Origin: Novosphingobium lentum NBRC 107847
GTDB taxonomy: Bacteria; Pseudomonadota; Alphaproteobacteria; Sphingomonadales; Sphingomonadaceae
Length of the DNA stretch: 64,000 bases
Reading direction: 5' to 3'
Assembly: GCF_001590965.1 (NCBI RefSeq)
Contig: NZ_BCTW01000017.1
Location: 1 to 64,000 of the forward strand
How positions within the stretch are numbered: the first letter of the stretch is position 1; each line of letters opens with the position of its first letter. Positions 19,101-27,332 of the stretch are shown one piece after another. A program made the position numbers and the translations under genes. The notes beneath the pieces were generated by a model, which saw only the letters and a program-made list of their open reading frames with translations, was not told the origin of the DNA and searched no databases.

Positions 19101-19680
19101 CCCCGAATGTTTCTTTCGTTCCGTCGAACAGGATCGCCTTGGATCCATAAGCCCGCTCGACGATACAATCGGTCAGCGCCGGCTCTCCGGCGATGACCAC
19201 GAGATCGAATGCTGACAGCTGGAAATCCTCGGCGATGGCATCCAGCACTGGGCGGGTGGCTGATCGCCGCGCCGTATCGAGCGACGCAGTGAACGTGCCC
19301 AGGACGCCGGCCGGATCAAGTCGCGTCTGGGCAAATGCAACAACGTCGTTGAGCCTGGGAAATTCGTCGGCGGCGATCGCCGGTCCTTCGAACCGGTAGC
19401 CCGCTTCGATATCGGTCTTGTGCGAATCGACGCTTGCGTCGCCCAAGAAGAATGCGCAGCCATCGCGACTTTGCTCGAGCTGTGCGGCAAGCGCATCCGC
19501 AAAGGCATCATTCCGCCCGATCCACAAGCAGGTTTCCGGCGCACGCCCCCCCGCTGCCGCCACCACGGTGGCCATCAGCGCAGAAAGATCGACCAGCCGG
19601 TCGCCCAGGCCGGCGATGGCCTGACCGAGCCCGGGGGCACCGGCGTTCCCCGGCGAATTATCGTCGTCGTATGTCGGCAA
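16189..19680 (-). CDS. Multidomain glycosyltransferase (GT-A-like plus GT4)
   Basis: The 1163-residue protein is proposed to start at TTG 19680, with AGGGAA eight bases upstream, 17 bases behind the FkbM-coil gene. Residues 1-230 are a poorly recognised N-terminal region. Residues about 235-540 look like a GT-A-type transferase with WQIDADELW (348-356). Residues about 548-905 are a GT4 domain with the nucleotide-sugar motif SSLEGFGLPIVEA (813-825, glutamates 815 and 824). Residues about 920-1000 are helical and charged, and about 1060-1163 is a beta-rich domain. Two transferase centres suggest that it builds a repeat unit with two linkages, like a polymerase of ABC-dependent polysaccharides. 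The longer frame to 19806 would overlap the upstream gene and is less likely. Confidence 0.85.
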   Translation of the reverse strand: MPTYDDDNSPGNAGAPGLGQAIAGLGDRLVDLSALMATVVAAAGGRAPETCLWIGRNDAFADALAAQLEQSRDGCAFFLGDASVDSHKTDIEAGYRFEGPAIAADEFPRLNDVVAFAQTRLDPAGVLGTFTASLDTARRSATRPVLDAIAEDFQLSAFDLVVIAGEPALTDCIVERAYGSKAILFDGTKETFGGAAAFARLYADTDYLLAASNDHEQGGWALFVQRDRSNSNLPVHFFTIVLNGEPFIRYHEQMLLDLECPWHWHVIEGVASLVKDTAWSVASGGHIPDSIHRRGKSNDGTTEYLDDLQRRYPNKVTVYRKPDDVFWDGKLEMVSAPIPHITEPCLLWQIDADELWTAAQVETVRRKFVEEPDRSAAWFWCNYFVGPDKGISTRLNYAQNPNQEWLRVWRFDPGMIWDKHEPPVLAGFDGRGESYDVGKRAPFTHREMEACGAVFDHFAYSTPEQAQFKESYYGYADAVTQWRALQAHDTGSGHLRDFFAWVTDDTMFDTVDRLGWTPLAHVENGTWAFRGPDELQALRDARSARRKPRILIDGVFFQLGSSGIARVWINLLKAWVMSGFADNVVLLDRGKTAPRIDGVIYRTIDAHSWDTVDGDARYLQEICDSEQADLFISTYYTTPTSTPTVFFGHDMIPERMGFELDDLWWRQKRRAIQYAAGHIMVSQSSANDMCEFHPGVAIDNVLVAHNSVTDVFRPCDDVEVRSFRQKHGINRPFVMLVGERFGWKGYKNGAVVFSALALMTPKSRPLLVCVGGQPELEEAGKAFLGDEDVRLLQLDDEDLRACYASALAYICPSSLEGFGLPIVEAMAVGCPALVCRNSSIPEVAGDAGIYFDPNDPGSLIAAIDSVRDERRRGPIIAAGRLQSAKFDQERTARQIADYCIATVANIRSGALRINAHALEDALIDAERRRAAEVAASDVRRAMFDLKRELASSTRGLATASQALIPASSVHHAAAPDPQHTSLMIAIERRLAVAYARLRSHDESDIRSGREGSASVHASGPGRDMSGAIDEMAATLVDSPLTLIRTEGLSELEGPYPESGISRLFRWQVEPVSRLVFASDHEGEAVLEIDFGNLEPEQGLRITVGDEVIDEIRLPEAGWDHEWHLVLPVSVSPGLVEVKVEAARGGSDNQSRYVAVYGVSLRLN

Positions 19681-19697
19681 CTCTGCGATTCCCTTGC

Positions 19698-21536
19698 TTA
19701 TTTTGTTGCTCGCAATCGGCGGATTTCCTGCGACTGGACCGCAAGTCTGGCCTGGGCATCCTTGTTCACCGCCAACGCTTCGGTCAACTTGCTTTCCGCA
19801 TCGCACTTCTCGCGGTCGATCCGCGCCAACCGTTCCCGCGCATCCTCGTTTACCGCCAGCGCCTGGGCCAGCTTGCCCTCCGCCTCGACCTTCTCGCGCT
19901 CCATCCGCGCCAGTCTCTCCCGGGCCTCGGCTTGCGCGTTGACAGCTTCATCCGCTTCGGCTGCAAGACGACGGTTGCGTTCTTCCAGTTCGCCGGCCAG
20001 TAGCGCCTGCTGCTGCTCGAACCGTTCGGCCTGTTCTTCAAGCCGTCGGCCAAAATCGGCTTCCAGGGACGTTCGCGCTTCGTCGCTTTGCGCCTGGACC
20101 CGGGCAAGTTCATCCCGGGCTTGCTTGAGTTCGGCCCTGCCCAGCGATGATTGGCGTGCCAGCGTTGCGTTCAGCTGAGTCACGGCCTGGCCCGAGGCAT
20201 CCAGCTGTGCCTGCGCGCCTGTCAGCCTGGCTGCTTGGTCGACCGACTTTTGACGCAGGTCCAACATTGCCTTGCCCGCGACCTCGCCGTCGTGCCGGGC
20301 CTTATCCAGTTCGCTTTCCAGTTGGGTAAGCTTCGCGTTGAGTTCGCTGAGATCGCCCGACGCCTTCTGCGCCTGGATCTTGATCCGCTGTTCAGCGTCC
20401 TTGGTTCGCACGATCGACTGGGAGAATGCATCGACGCCCGCGACCACCAACTTGCCGAGTGCCTTGCTCTCAACATCCGCACTGCCGGCGGCGAGATAGT
20501 CCAGCGCATGGTTCACCAGTTCGCCGTAATGGTCAGGGTCGAGCTTGCCGTAGGTAGAGCGCAGGAAGCCGCTGACGAAGACGCGCACGTCGGAGCGCAG
20601 CTTCTGCATGTCGCCGCCCGCCGCGCCCATGCTCGTTCCTCCAGTGACCGGAGCATCGACCTGGGCCGCATAGACCGCGCCGACGCTGCGGCCCATGCGG
20701 GTCAATCCGCCGTTGCCGGCCCCTGCTGCCTGCCGCAATGGCAGATCCGACGGCACCTGGTGAGTGCGGGGCATGACGCACAGCAGGTTGGAACACCGCC
20801 CGTGGCCCTTCCAGATGTCTTCCTCGCGCCCTGCGAAGTTTTCCCGGTTGTACGCGTCGGTGATGAAATCGTACGCGTCATAACCCAGGTCGCAGACCAT
20901 GGCGGCAATGGCGTCGGCATCGGAACTGCTGTCGGCTTCGATGCTGAGCACCGGATGATGCTTCTCGATCATTTCGCGCATGCCCTCGAGCGCCTGCAAC
21001 TCATGGCCTTCGATATCAATCTTGATCAGCGCCGGTGCGCGATCGATCTTCAGGGCATCGAGCGCAACCGCGACCCGTGGATAGTCACCCTCCACTTCAT
21101 CGATGGCCGTATGCCCGAAGTTCTCGGGCATCGAGATCGGATAGGAGCGGAAGCGGCAAATTCCCAAGGCATCGGATGCGGCAACGTCGAACGGGACAAT
21201 TGCCCCCTCCATTCCGGAATTCAGGATGTTGAGCCTGAGCAGTATTCCGTTCACCGGGTCGGGTTCGAACGCCCATACCCGACCGGCACTGCCGACGTGG
21301 CGCGCGAAAGAAAGCGTGTGAAAACCGATGTTTGCGCCGACATCGAGCACGAAATCGCCGGGCTTGATGAATTGCAGCAGCCGGTCGATTTCAAGCTGCG
21401 CCCACTCTCCGTATTGCGTCAGAGAGCGTCCGATGAACTTGTCGTGCTTGAGGAAGCACAGATCGCCCACCCGGGTGGGATGAACCACGGCGTTAGCCCA
21501 GAACACGCCGTTGGAACCCGTCAACTTCTTTGCCAT
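19698..21536 (-). CDS. FkbM methyltransferase with long C-terminal coiled coil
   Basis: The 612-residue protein has an N-terminal FkbM-type O-methyltransferase domain (motif I VLDVGANIGFHT at 63-74, acidic loop AFEPDP at 89-94, IKIDIEGHE at 171-179). After a linker (270-355), residues about 380-610 form an almost unbroken coiled coil rich in Glu, Gln, Arg, Ala and Leu heptads. Residues 536-563 and 564-591 are two copies of one 28-residue repeat, and a third copy begins at 592. ATG 21536 was chosen over TTG 21545. It is translationally close to the large glycosyltransferase gene. By analogy with WbdD it may cap the chain and measure its length; that is inference. Confidence 0.85.
   Translation of the reverse strand: MAKKLTGSNGVFWANAVVHPTRVGDLCFLKHDKFIGRSLTQYGEWAQLEIDRLLQFIKPGDFVLDVGANIGFHTLSFARHVGSAGRVWAFEPDPVNGILLRLNILNSGMEGAIVPFDVAASDALGICRFRSYPISMPENFGHTAIDEVEGDYPRVAVALDALKIDRAPALIKIDIEGHELQALEGMREMIEKHHPVLSIEADSSSDADAIAAMVCDLGYDAYDFITDAYNRENFAGREEDIWKGHGRCSNLLCVMPRTHQVPSDLPLRQAAGAGNGGLTRMGRSVGAVYAAQVDAPVTGGTSMGAAGGDMQKLRSDVRVFVSGFLRSTYGKLDPDHYGELVNHALDYLAAGSADVESKALGKLVVAGVDAFSQSIVRTKDAEQRIKIQAQKASGDLSELNAKLTQLESELDKARHDGEVAGKAMLDLRQKSVDQAARLTGAQAQLDASGQAVTQLNATLARQSSLGRAELKQARDELARVQAQSDEARTSLEADFGRRLEEQAERFEQQQALLAGELEERNRRLAAEADEAVNAQAEARERLARMEREKVEAEGKLAQALAVNEDARERLARIDREKCDAESKLTEALAVNKDAQARLAVQSQEIRRLRATK
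19740..19931 (-). repeat. 84-bp in-gene tandem repeat in the coiled-coil region
   Basis: Two full copies of an 84-bp unit and the start of a third lie in the 3' end of the FkbM-coil gene. They encode units beginning ARERLARMEREK and ARERLARIDREK, each ending ALAVN. The copies are diverged at the DNA level but keep the same length, so the heptad register is preserved. Gain or loss of a unit would lengthen or shorten the coil by 28 residues, or four heptads. Confidence 0.75.
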
Positions 21537-21785
21537 TGCACTCAACCAGAAGGGTTTGAACCGGGCGAAGGGACTGCCCCCGGAACCGCCTTTAGCCCCA
21601 GGAGACCCATCAGGTCCAAATGCTGAACATGGGGATTGCGTATTTTCGCGCGCAGATAAACGGTTGAGGCTTGCGCGTCACCCCTAAATCCCCCTCGGTG
21701 GATCCTGAGCGGCAACATGTCGGTTGTTCGGGTCTGGATACATTTCACCTTCCGCTACGGTCATATTTGGGTCACATATTGCAAT

Positions 21786-22430
21786 ATGCGACCATCTACA
21801 ATCTGGCTGGCTTCCTTTCCACGATCCGGCAACACTTACTTGAGAACTCTGCTGCGAAGCTGCTTTGGCGTGTCAGTGGCCAGTCGCTATGATGAAGATT
21901 ACTCACAATTTTCTGAAAAATTCGGAGAGATCCTCGGCCAAGGTGCCCCAAACAGGTTCAACATTGTAAAAACGCACGATCTTCCGGACGATGATTTTCC
22001 AGCCATTTACATCGTCAGGGATGGCCGAGCATCGATCGTATCGTATTTTCACTATTGCCATGACTTCGAAATCGATCGCCCGATCGAGGATATCATTGCC
22101 GGAAACGCACCATTCGGATCGTGGTCAAACCACTACAGCAGCTGGAACCCACGCCAACGGCCGACGACATTGTTTCTGAAGTACGAAGATATCGTTCAAA
22201 ATCCGGACAGTGCCATCGAGTTGCTGGCCGATTTCCTTAACGAAAGACCACATGACCGCTTCACCGCCGATTTTTCAAAACTACATGACATTGATCCGCG
22301 GTTCTTCCGTTCCGGCAACAATGCGAGGAATATTGAAGAATTGAACGGCTTGGCGCTGTCTCTGTTCGACAGCCTTCATTCGAGCGTGATGCGTGAACTG
22401 GGATATTACGATGAGCCGCCAACGCGCTGA
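21786..22430 (+). CDS. Sulfotransferase
   Basis: The 214-residue protein has the two PAPS-binding signatures of the sulfotransferase fold: SFPRSGNTYLR (about residues 10-20) for the 5'-phosphosulfate loop, and YIVRDGRASIVSYF (about 75-90) for the 3'-phosphate site. LKYEDIVQNP follows, as in bacterial polysaccharide sulfotransferases. ATG 21786 (MRPSTIWLASFP) is preferred to the longer frame from 21717, whose extra residues do not resemble the family. G+C content is lower than in neighbouring genes. It stands alone on the plus strand among leftward glycosyltransferase genes. It should transfer sulfate to a capsule sugar, which would make the capsule a sulfated one. Confidence 0.85.
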   Translation: MRPSTIWLASFPRSGNTYLRTLLRSCFGVSVASRYDEDYSQFSEKFGEILGQGAPNRFNIVKTHDLPDDDFPAIYIVRDGRASIVSYFHYCHDFEIDRPIEDIIAGNAPFGSWSNHYSSWNPRQRPTTLFLKYEDIVQNPDSAIELLADFLNERPHDRFTADFSKLHDIDPRFFRSGNNARNIEELNGLALSLFDSLHSSVMRELGYYDEPPTR

Positions 22431-22463
22431 CCCGTTGCTGGTTCGTCGCCCGAAAACGCAGCC

Positions 22464-23600
22464 TCAGGCGACGCTGCGGCGATAGACCTCCAGGGTCTTT
22501 TCGACACACTCTTCCCAACTGTAGGCCGAAGCCACCGCCAACCCGCGCAAAATGGCGCCGCTACGCCAGGCTTCATCGAGCATGCCCCGCTCCAGCGCCG
22601 TTGTGAAACCCGCCCGGTCGTCCGGATCGACCAGCATTGCAGCACCTCCCGTAACTTCCGGAAGGCAGGACGTGTTCGCCACGATCGTCGGAACGCCGCT
22701 TGCCATGGCTTCGATCGGCGGCAGGCCGAAACCTTCGTAGAGCGACGGATAGATGAACAGGGTTGCGCCGCTATAGATCGCCGGCAGATCACCCTCGGCC
22801 ACGTAGCCCAACGGTATAACCCACCCTTCGCTGGCGGCCGATGCGATCGCACCGCGCAAGCCGTCGTTGTTCCATCCGCTCGCACCGGCGATCACCAGCG
22901 GCACAGTCCGACGCAGCGCAGGATCGAGCCCACGCCAGGCCTCGAGCAATCGATCGATCCTTTTGCGCGGCTCGAGTGCCGATATCGTCAGGCCGTAGCC
23001 GGTGGCGGGCAATCCCAGCCGAGTCAGAACCGGGTTGCGCCTTGCGGCGGGCCACGGTTCGAAATGCCCCCCTACGCCCATATGGACGGCGCTGACCATG
23101 TGCGCACCCATCCCCGTGAAGGCCATGACCTCATCACAGACGGTCTGCGTCGGCGTAATGATGTGCGTGCATCGCCCCAATGAACTCTGGAATTCGCGCT
23201 CGTACGCAGCGATGCGGGCGGGCGGGTGCGTCTCGGGGTATCGGAACACCGACAGGTCGTGGATCGTCATCACACCGCGTTCGACCCACGGCGGCAGCAT
23301 GAAATTCGGCCCGTGGAATACGTCGATACCGGCCATTTTCGGCCAGTCGGCCGTGCGGCTTCGAAGCCCCAGCCGCACTGCAACGCGCTTGGCCCTTCGC
23401 CGCCAGCCGAATTTGCGTCGACCGCTGGAAGACGCCGGTTGCAACAGGCAAGCCGGATCCGGAACGGCATCGAAACCCCTCCAGAACGACATGGATTCAA
23501 CGCCCGAAAAGTGGGGCAGGCGGCTGGTCAGTTCCCAGCAATAGCGACCGACCCCGGTGAGTTCGGGACCGAGTGCATCGACGGCCAACGCTACGCGCAT
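22464..23600 (-). CDS. Glycosyltransferase family 4
   Basis: The 378-residue protein is a GT-B-fold retaining glycosyltransferase. It begins MRVALAVDALGPELTGVGRY, has GPNFMLPPW and MTIHDLSVFRYPE in the N-terminal domain, and the GT4 donor-site motif SLYEGFGLPPIEAMASG near residue 290 with the two conserved glutamates. LPEVTGGAAMLVDPDD follows. Its ATG directly abuts the gmd stop (TGAATG), so the two genes are cotranscribed. An adjacent GDP-mannose 4,6-dehydratase makes a GDP-6-deoxyhexose donor a reasonable guess, but donor and acceptor cannot be read from the sequence. Confidence 0.9.
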   Translation of the reverse strand: MRVALAVDALGPELTGVGRYCWELTSRLPHFSGVESMSFWRGFDAVPDPACLLQPASSSGRRKFGWRRRAKRVAVRLGLRSRTADWPKMAGIDVFHGPNFMLPPWVERGVMTIHDLSVFRYPETHPPARIAAYEREFQSSLGRCTHIITPTQTVCDEVMAFTGMGAHMVSAVHMGVGGHFEPWPAARRNPVLTRLGLPATGYGLTISALEPRKRIDRLLEAWRGLDPALRRTVPLVIAGASGWNNDGLRGAIASAASEGWVIPLGYVAEGDLPAIYSGATLFIYPSLYEGFGLPPIEAMASGVPTIVANTSCLPEVTGGAAMLVDPDDRAGFTTALERGMLDEAWRSGAILRGLAVASAYSWEECVEKTLEVYRRSVA

Positions 23601-24635
23601 TCAGGAAACCACCGTCGCACCGCTGCGCCGCAGATCGGCCTCAACCATCATTTTGCACAACTCCTCCATTGTGCAACTGGCCTGCCAACCCAGAATCCGC
23701 CACGCTTTCGCCGGATTGCCGACCACGTGATCGGTTTCGGACGGGCGATAGAACCGCGGATCGATCCGCATGACCGTCCGGCCGGACTTGCGTTCGACGG
23801 CGATTTCATTCTCCGCCGTGCCTCGAAAATCCACGTCGATGTCAGCGGCGGCGAACGCCATCTCTACAACCTCGCGAACCGTCTTGGTACGGTTGGTGGC
23901 CAGTACGAACGTATCGGGCTGGTCGATGTTGAGCATCCGCCACATGCCATCGACGTAATCCCGTGCGAACCCCCAATCCCGGCGGACCGAAATGTTGCCC
24001 AACTCGAACGAATCCAGCGTGCCAAGACGTATCCGGGCGACACTGTCGGTAATCTTGCGAACCACGAAATCGCGCCCCCTCAGCGGACTTTCATGATTGA
24101 ACAGGATGCCGCAGCTGGCGAATATCCCGTGGGTTTCACGGTAGTTCACCGTCATCCAGTGCGCGAAAAGTTTCGAAACGGCATAGGGGCTACGCGGCCA
24201 GAACGGAGTCATCTCGTCTTGCGGCACGGTCTCGACGTTACCGAACATTTCCGACGTCCCAGCCTGGTAAAAGCGGATTCGCGGGTTGGCTGACCTGATC
24301 GCCTCGAGGAGATTGAGCGCGCCCAGCCCGGTGACTTCGGCCGTTGCGTTGGGCTGTTCGAACGACAGTCCGACAAAGCTTTGCGCAGCCAGATTGTAGA
24401 TTTCGGTGGGCTCGACGTGCTCGACCAGACGGATCGTGGACGTCAGGTCGGTCACGTCGTGTTCGACAAGATGCAGGTCAGGATGCGCGCGTATACCCAG
24501 TTCGCCCAGCCTCCAGAAATCGGCAGGACTTGTGGGCCGATAAGTCCCGTGAACGCGATAGCCCTTACCGAGCAGCAATTGCGCGAGGTAGGCTCCGTCC
24601 TGACCCGCAATGCCTGTTATGATCGCTGTCTTCAT
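23601..24635 (-). CDS. gmd: GDP-mannose 4,6-dehydratase
   Basis: Gmd converts GDP-mannose to GDP-4-keto-6-deoxymannose, the branch point to GDP-fucose, D-rhamnose and perosamine. The 344-residue protein has the NAD(P)-binding loop [15 protein letters not shown] (residues 7-21), the [17 protein letters not shown] segment, the catalytic TSEMFG and [10 protein letters not shown] (the YxxxK pair), NHESPLRG and [14 protein letters not shown]. All are hallmarks of this short-chain dehydrogenase group. No reductase, epimerase or perosamine synthase gene is present in the window, so the next enzyme must be encoded elsewhere. Confidence 0.95.
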   Translation of the reverse strand: MKTAIITGIAGQDGAYLAQLLLGKGYRVHGTYRPTSPADFWRLGELGIRAHPDLHLVEHDVTDLTSTIRLVEHVEPTEIYNLAAQSFVGLSFEQPNATAEVTGLGALNLLEAIRSANPRIRFYQAGTSEMFGNVETVPQDEMTPFWPRSPYAVSKLFAHWMTVNYRETHGIFASCGILFNHESPLRGRDFVVRKITDSVARIRLGTLDSFELGNISVRRDWGFARDYVDGMWRMLNIDQPDTFVLATNRTKTVREVVEMAFAAADIDVDFRGTAENEIAVERKSGRTVMRIDPRFYRPSETDHVVGNPAKAWRILGWQASCTMEELCKMMVEADLRRSGATVVS

Positions 24636-24687
24636 GTGAAACGGTCCACGTCCTGTGCCACGATGATCGCTTCCGGCTCAGTTCGCG

Positions 24688-24709
24688 CGCTTGCGTCGAC
24701 CGGCAAGCG
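24688..24709. repeat. Small inverted repeat upstream of gmd
   Basis: CGCTTGC (24688-24694) and GCAAGCG (24703-24709) form a perfect 7-bp inverted repeat in the 99-bp gap between the DUF4214 gene and gmd. There is no T-run after it on the coding strand, so it is more likely an operator or a processing hairpin than a terminator. Confidence 0.35.
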
Positions 24710-24734
24710 AAAACCCTGCAAAAGACTGGAATCG

Positions 24735-25292
24735 CTAGCCGCCGCTACCCCACGACAGCCCCGATGCACCACCCCCGGCGCGAGACAGGCCGTATTCGCG
24801 CCGTGCACGGCGGGTGCCGGCGCCACCGGCACCGACGTCGAGAAGGTCGGACTGGATATTCTCCAGCCGGTCCACGCAATCGATGTGTATGGCCAGCAAC
24901 CGGGCTTCGACCCGGGCCATCTGCCGCAGCAACGCCCGATCTGCCCGCGCTCGCCGACCGTCGGGCTCGGCCTTGGTCAACATCCGGATCGCCGGCCCCA
25001 CGACAGGCAGGTTGCCCTGCTTGTGCTTCTTCAGGGCACGATCGAACCCGGCGATACCGGGATCATGTTGCGCGGCTTCCGCCGAGAAGCGCAGTTGCCG
25101 CAGAATGGTCAGCTTGGAGACACCACGCCGCAGTCGTTCGAGATAGAATTCCATGCCTTCGGGGTCGGGCTTGCGCCCCAGAACAGTCAGATAAGCGCAC
25201 CGCACGAAATCGGAATGTTCATAAGCACAAAGTTCCGCAAGGGACTTGGCCCGTTCTACAGGCATCTGCAATTCGGCAGTGAATCTGGTCAT
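24735..25292 (-). CDS. DUF4214 domain protein
   Basis: The 185-residue protein has a DUF4214-type helical repeat near its N-terminus: FVRCAYLTVLGRKPDPEGMEFYLERL (about residues 29-54; conserved LGRxPDxxG and YLE elements) and then LRQLRFSAEA. Such domains occur in surface and polysaccharide loci and are often found fused to glycosyltransferases. The C-terminal third is Gly/Arg/Ala-rich and probably disordered. It has no signal peptide. It sits between a GT4 gene and gmd on the same strand. A role in organising the polysaccharide machinery is possible but unproven. Confidence 0.75.
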   Translation of the reverse strand: MTRFTAELQMPVERAKSLAELCAYEHSDFVRCAYLTVLGRKPDPEGMEFYLERLRRGVSKLTILRQLRFSAEAAQHDPGIAGFDRALKKHKQGNLPVVGPAIRMLTKAEPDGRRARADRALLRQMARVEARLLAIHIDCVDRLENIQSDLLDVGAGGAGTRRARREYGLSRAGGGASGLSWGSGG

Positions 25293-25338
25293 GCATCAAG
25301 TCCGTTTGGCAAGATCAATCGATAACATCGCGCGTATA

Positions 25339-26607
25339 TCAGGGCAAAGAGGCAATTGCATCATCGCTGGCCAGTGACAGGCCCAGCGCGGAAACCAGAT
25401 CGGTCGCCACATCCCGCCAGGTCCGCAGAAGTGGCTTGGCGTTGGCATACTCGACTGCCGTGTCGCGTTCCAGCCAGGCGACGATCGCCTGCGCCAGATC
25501 TCTCGGGCGGTCGCTGGCGAAAGTGGATACATCGGGCACGACATTGGCGCGCAGTACCGGCAAGTCGCGCATCAGAACCGGCAGGCCATAGGCCTGCGCC
25601 TCGACCACCGGCAACCCGTATCCCTCGCCACGGCTGGCAAAAAGCAGGCCATGGACCTTTGAGTAAATCATCTCGAGGAACTCGTCGCTGACATCGTCCA
25701 GCCACAGAAACGGCCCTTCGAGCGACGCACGCTGCCGCATCCGGCGCTGCAGCGATTTGGTCTTCCACCCCGGGCGGCCCACGACGAGCAGCGCGGGTGC
25801 CGCATCACCAAATTCCCACCACAGCCGTTCGAACGCGGCCAGCGCCTGGTCGTATCCCTTGCGAGGTTCGACCGTGCCCACCATCAACACCGTCGTCCGC
25901 CGACCGATCCACGCCATGATCCGGTCCGCATCCGCCGGGATGCCGCGACTTGGCTGCGAAGCGGACACGTCGCCCGACAGCGGGATTATCGCGGTCGGCA
26001 AGATCCTTGTGCCACCCAACCGCCACCGGCGCTGGTTCCAGTTCTCAAAGGACCGCGCCACTTCCATGGAGTGGCAGATCACCTGATCGGCCTGCCGTTC
26101 CAACAACTGGATCCAGCGCCGGAAATGGCGCCGCGCCGGGCGGCGGAACCACTTGCCGTGGAGCAAGGGCAACATATCGGGCACCAGCACGTGGATCGAC
26201 ACGCCGCTTGCGCGCCATTGCGCCAGTTGCGCCTCGTGCCGTGGCATTATCGCCGAAGCAAGGTCGAGCCCGAGAAACACGTCGCCTTCGCTGCCCTTCA
26301 CGCGCTCGAACGCGCCAAGGTCGAATTCCCTGGTCGCGCGCTGGAAAAAACCGTCGGGAAGATAGCGATAGTCCGTCGCTGCGGAGGCGGCGACCGGGCG
26401 GACGACCATATCATCGATCCGTAGTCGCGACAGTTCCGACAGGATCGCCCGGGCGGCCCGCTGGATTCCCGTGCCCGCGTCGAACTGGGCAATGACGGAC
26501 ATATCGACCAGAAGCTCGCGCGACGGCGCTGGCGGGATCGCCTGCGCCCTGCTCGTCGGGTAGCCTTGCCCTGCATTGTGGCACGGCTGGAGCGCCACAG
26601 GGCTCAT
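25339..26607 (-). CDS. Glycosyltransferase family 4
   Basis: The 422-residue protein starts at ATG 26607, five bases after the kpsT stop, and is therefore part of the export operon. After about 35 residues the enzyme proper begins VDMSVIAQFDAGTGIQR. A GT-B fold follows with MVGTVEPRKGYDQAL (about residue 240), and the donor-site motif ASRGEGYGLPVVEAQAYG, which has the EGxGLPxxE pattern of GT4. The in-frame extension to 26787 would overlap kpsT and is rejected. Sugar specificity is unknown. Confidence 0.88.
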   Translation of the reverse strand: MSPVALQPCHNAGQGYPTSRAQAIPPAPSRELLVDMSVIAQFDAGTGIQRAARAILSELSRLRIDDMVVRPVAASAATDYRYLPDGFFQRATREFDLGAFERVKGSEGDVFLGLDLASAIMPRHEAQLAQWRASGVSIHVLVPDMLPLLHGKWFRRPARRHFRRWIQLLERQADQVICHSMEVARSFENWNQRRWRLGGTRILPTAIIPLSGDVSASQPSRGIPADADRIMAWIGRRTTVLMVGTVEPRKGYDQALAAFERLWWEFGDAAPALLVVGRPGWKTKSLQRRMRQRASLEGPFLWLDDVSDEFLEMIYSKVHGLLFASRGEGYGLPVVEAQAYGLPVLMRDLPVLRANVVPDVSTFASDRPRDLAQAIVAWLERDTAVEYANAKPLLRTWRDVATDLVSALGLSLASDDAIASLP

Positions 26608-26612
26608 CGACG

Positions 26613-27332
26613 TCACGCGATATGCTCGTGATAGAAATGATACGCCCCTTCGGTTGTATCGAAGTGGTGCACCTTGCGATCGTGGATGACGACGGCGCGC
26701 TGGCAAAAGCTCCGAACGAATTCGGGATCGTGCGAAATGATGATCATCGCCCGATCGCCGCGTTTTTCGAACAGTTCTTCCGTGCATTTGTCGCGGAAGC
26801 GCTGATCGCCCACCGCGATCACTTCATCGATGAGGAAGCATTCGAAGTCCACCACCATGGATATGGCGAAGGCCAGCCGCGCGCGCATGCCGTTGGAATA
26901 GTTCTTCACCGGCTCGCGAAGGTACGATCCCAGTTCGGAAAAATCCTCGACGAAGGCGATCTTTTCGTTGGGATCGAGCCCGTAGATGCGGCTGATGAAG
27001 CGGATGTTGTCGATGCCGGTAAGCGATCCCTGGAAGCCGCCACCGAGGGCGAGTGGCCAGGACACGGTCATGCTGCGGGTGACCGATCCTCTTGTCGGCA
27101 ATTCGTTTCCGCTGATAAGGCGGATCATGGTCGATTTGCCCGCGCCGTTGCGGCCTAGGATGCCGACGCGTTCCCCGTATCCGATTTCCAGGTTCACGTC
27201 CTCGAAGATCGTCGCGTTGCCGTGCTGAGTGGGGTATTCCTTGCTGACGTTGCGCATCACGATCCGGCGCGGGTCCACCTGAGCGTTCGCAGCCGCTGTC
27301 GCCGCCGTGCTGTTCAACACCGCCACGTTCAT
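26613..27332 (-). CDS. kpsT: KpsT-type capsule ABC exporter ATPase
   Basis: This is the nucleotide-binding subunit that drives capsule export through KpsM. The 239-residue protein has Walker A GRNGAGKST (about residues 60-68), the shortened signature YSNGMRARLAF typical of KpsT/Wzt, Walker B FLIDEVIAVGD and a switch histidine in IIISHD. It lacks the C-terminal carbohydrate-binding domain of Wzt, which fits the KpsT class that exports capped or linker-bearing capsule. Its start overlaps the kpsM stop (ATGA), so the two subunits are made together. Confidence 0.93.
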   Translation of the reverse strand: MNVAVLNSTAATAAANAQVDPRRIVMRNVSKEYPTQHGNATIFEDVNLEIGYGERVGILGRNGAGKSTMIRLISGNELPTRGSVTRSMTVSWPLALGGGFQGSLTGIDNIRFISRIYGLDPNEKIAFVEDFSELGSYLREPVKNYSNGMRARLAFAISMVVDFECFLIDEVIAVGDQRFRDKCTEELFEKRGDRAMIIISHDPEFVRSFCQRAVVIHDRKVHHFDTTEGAYHFYHEHIA

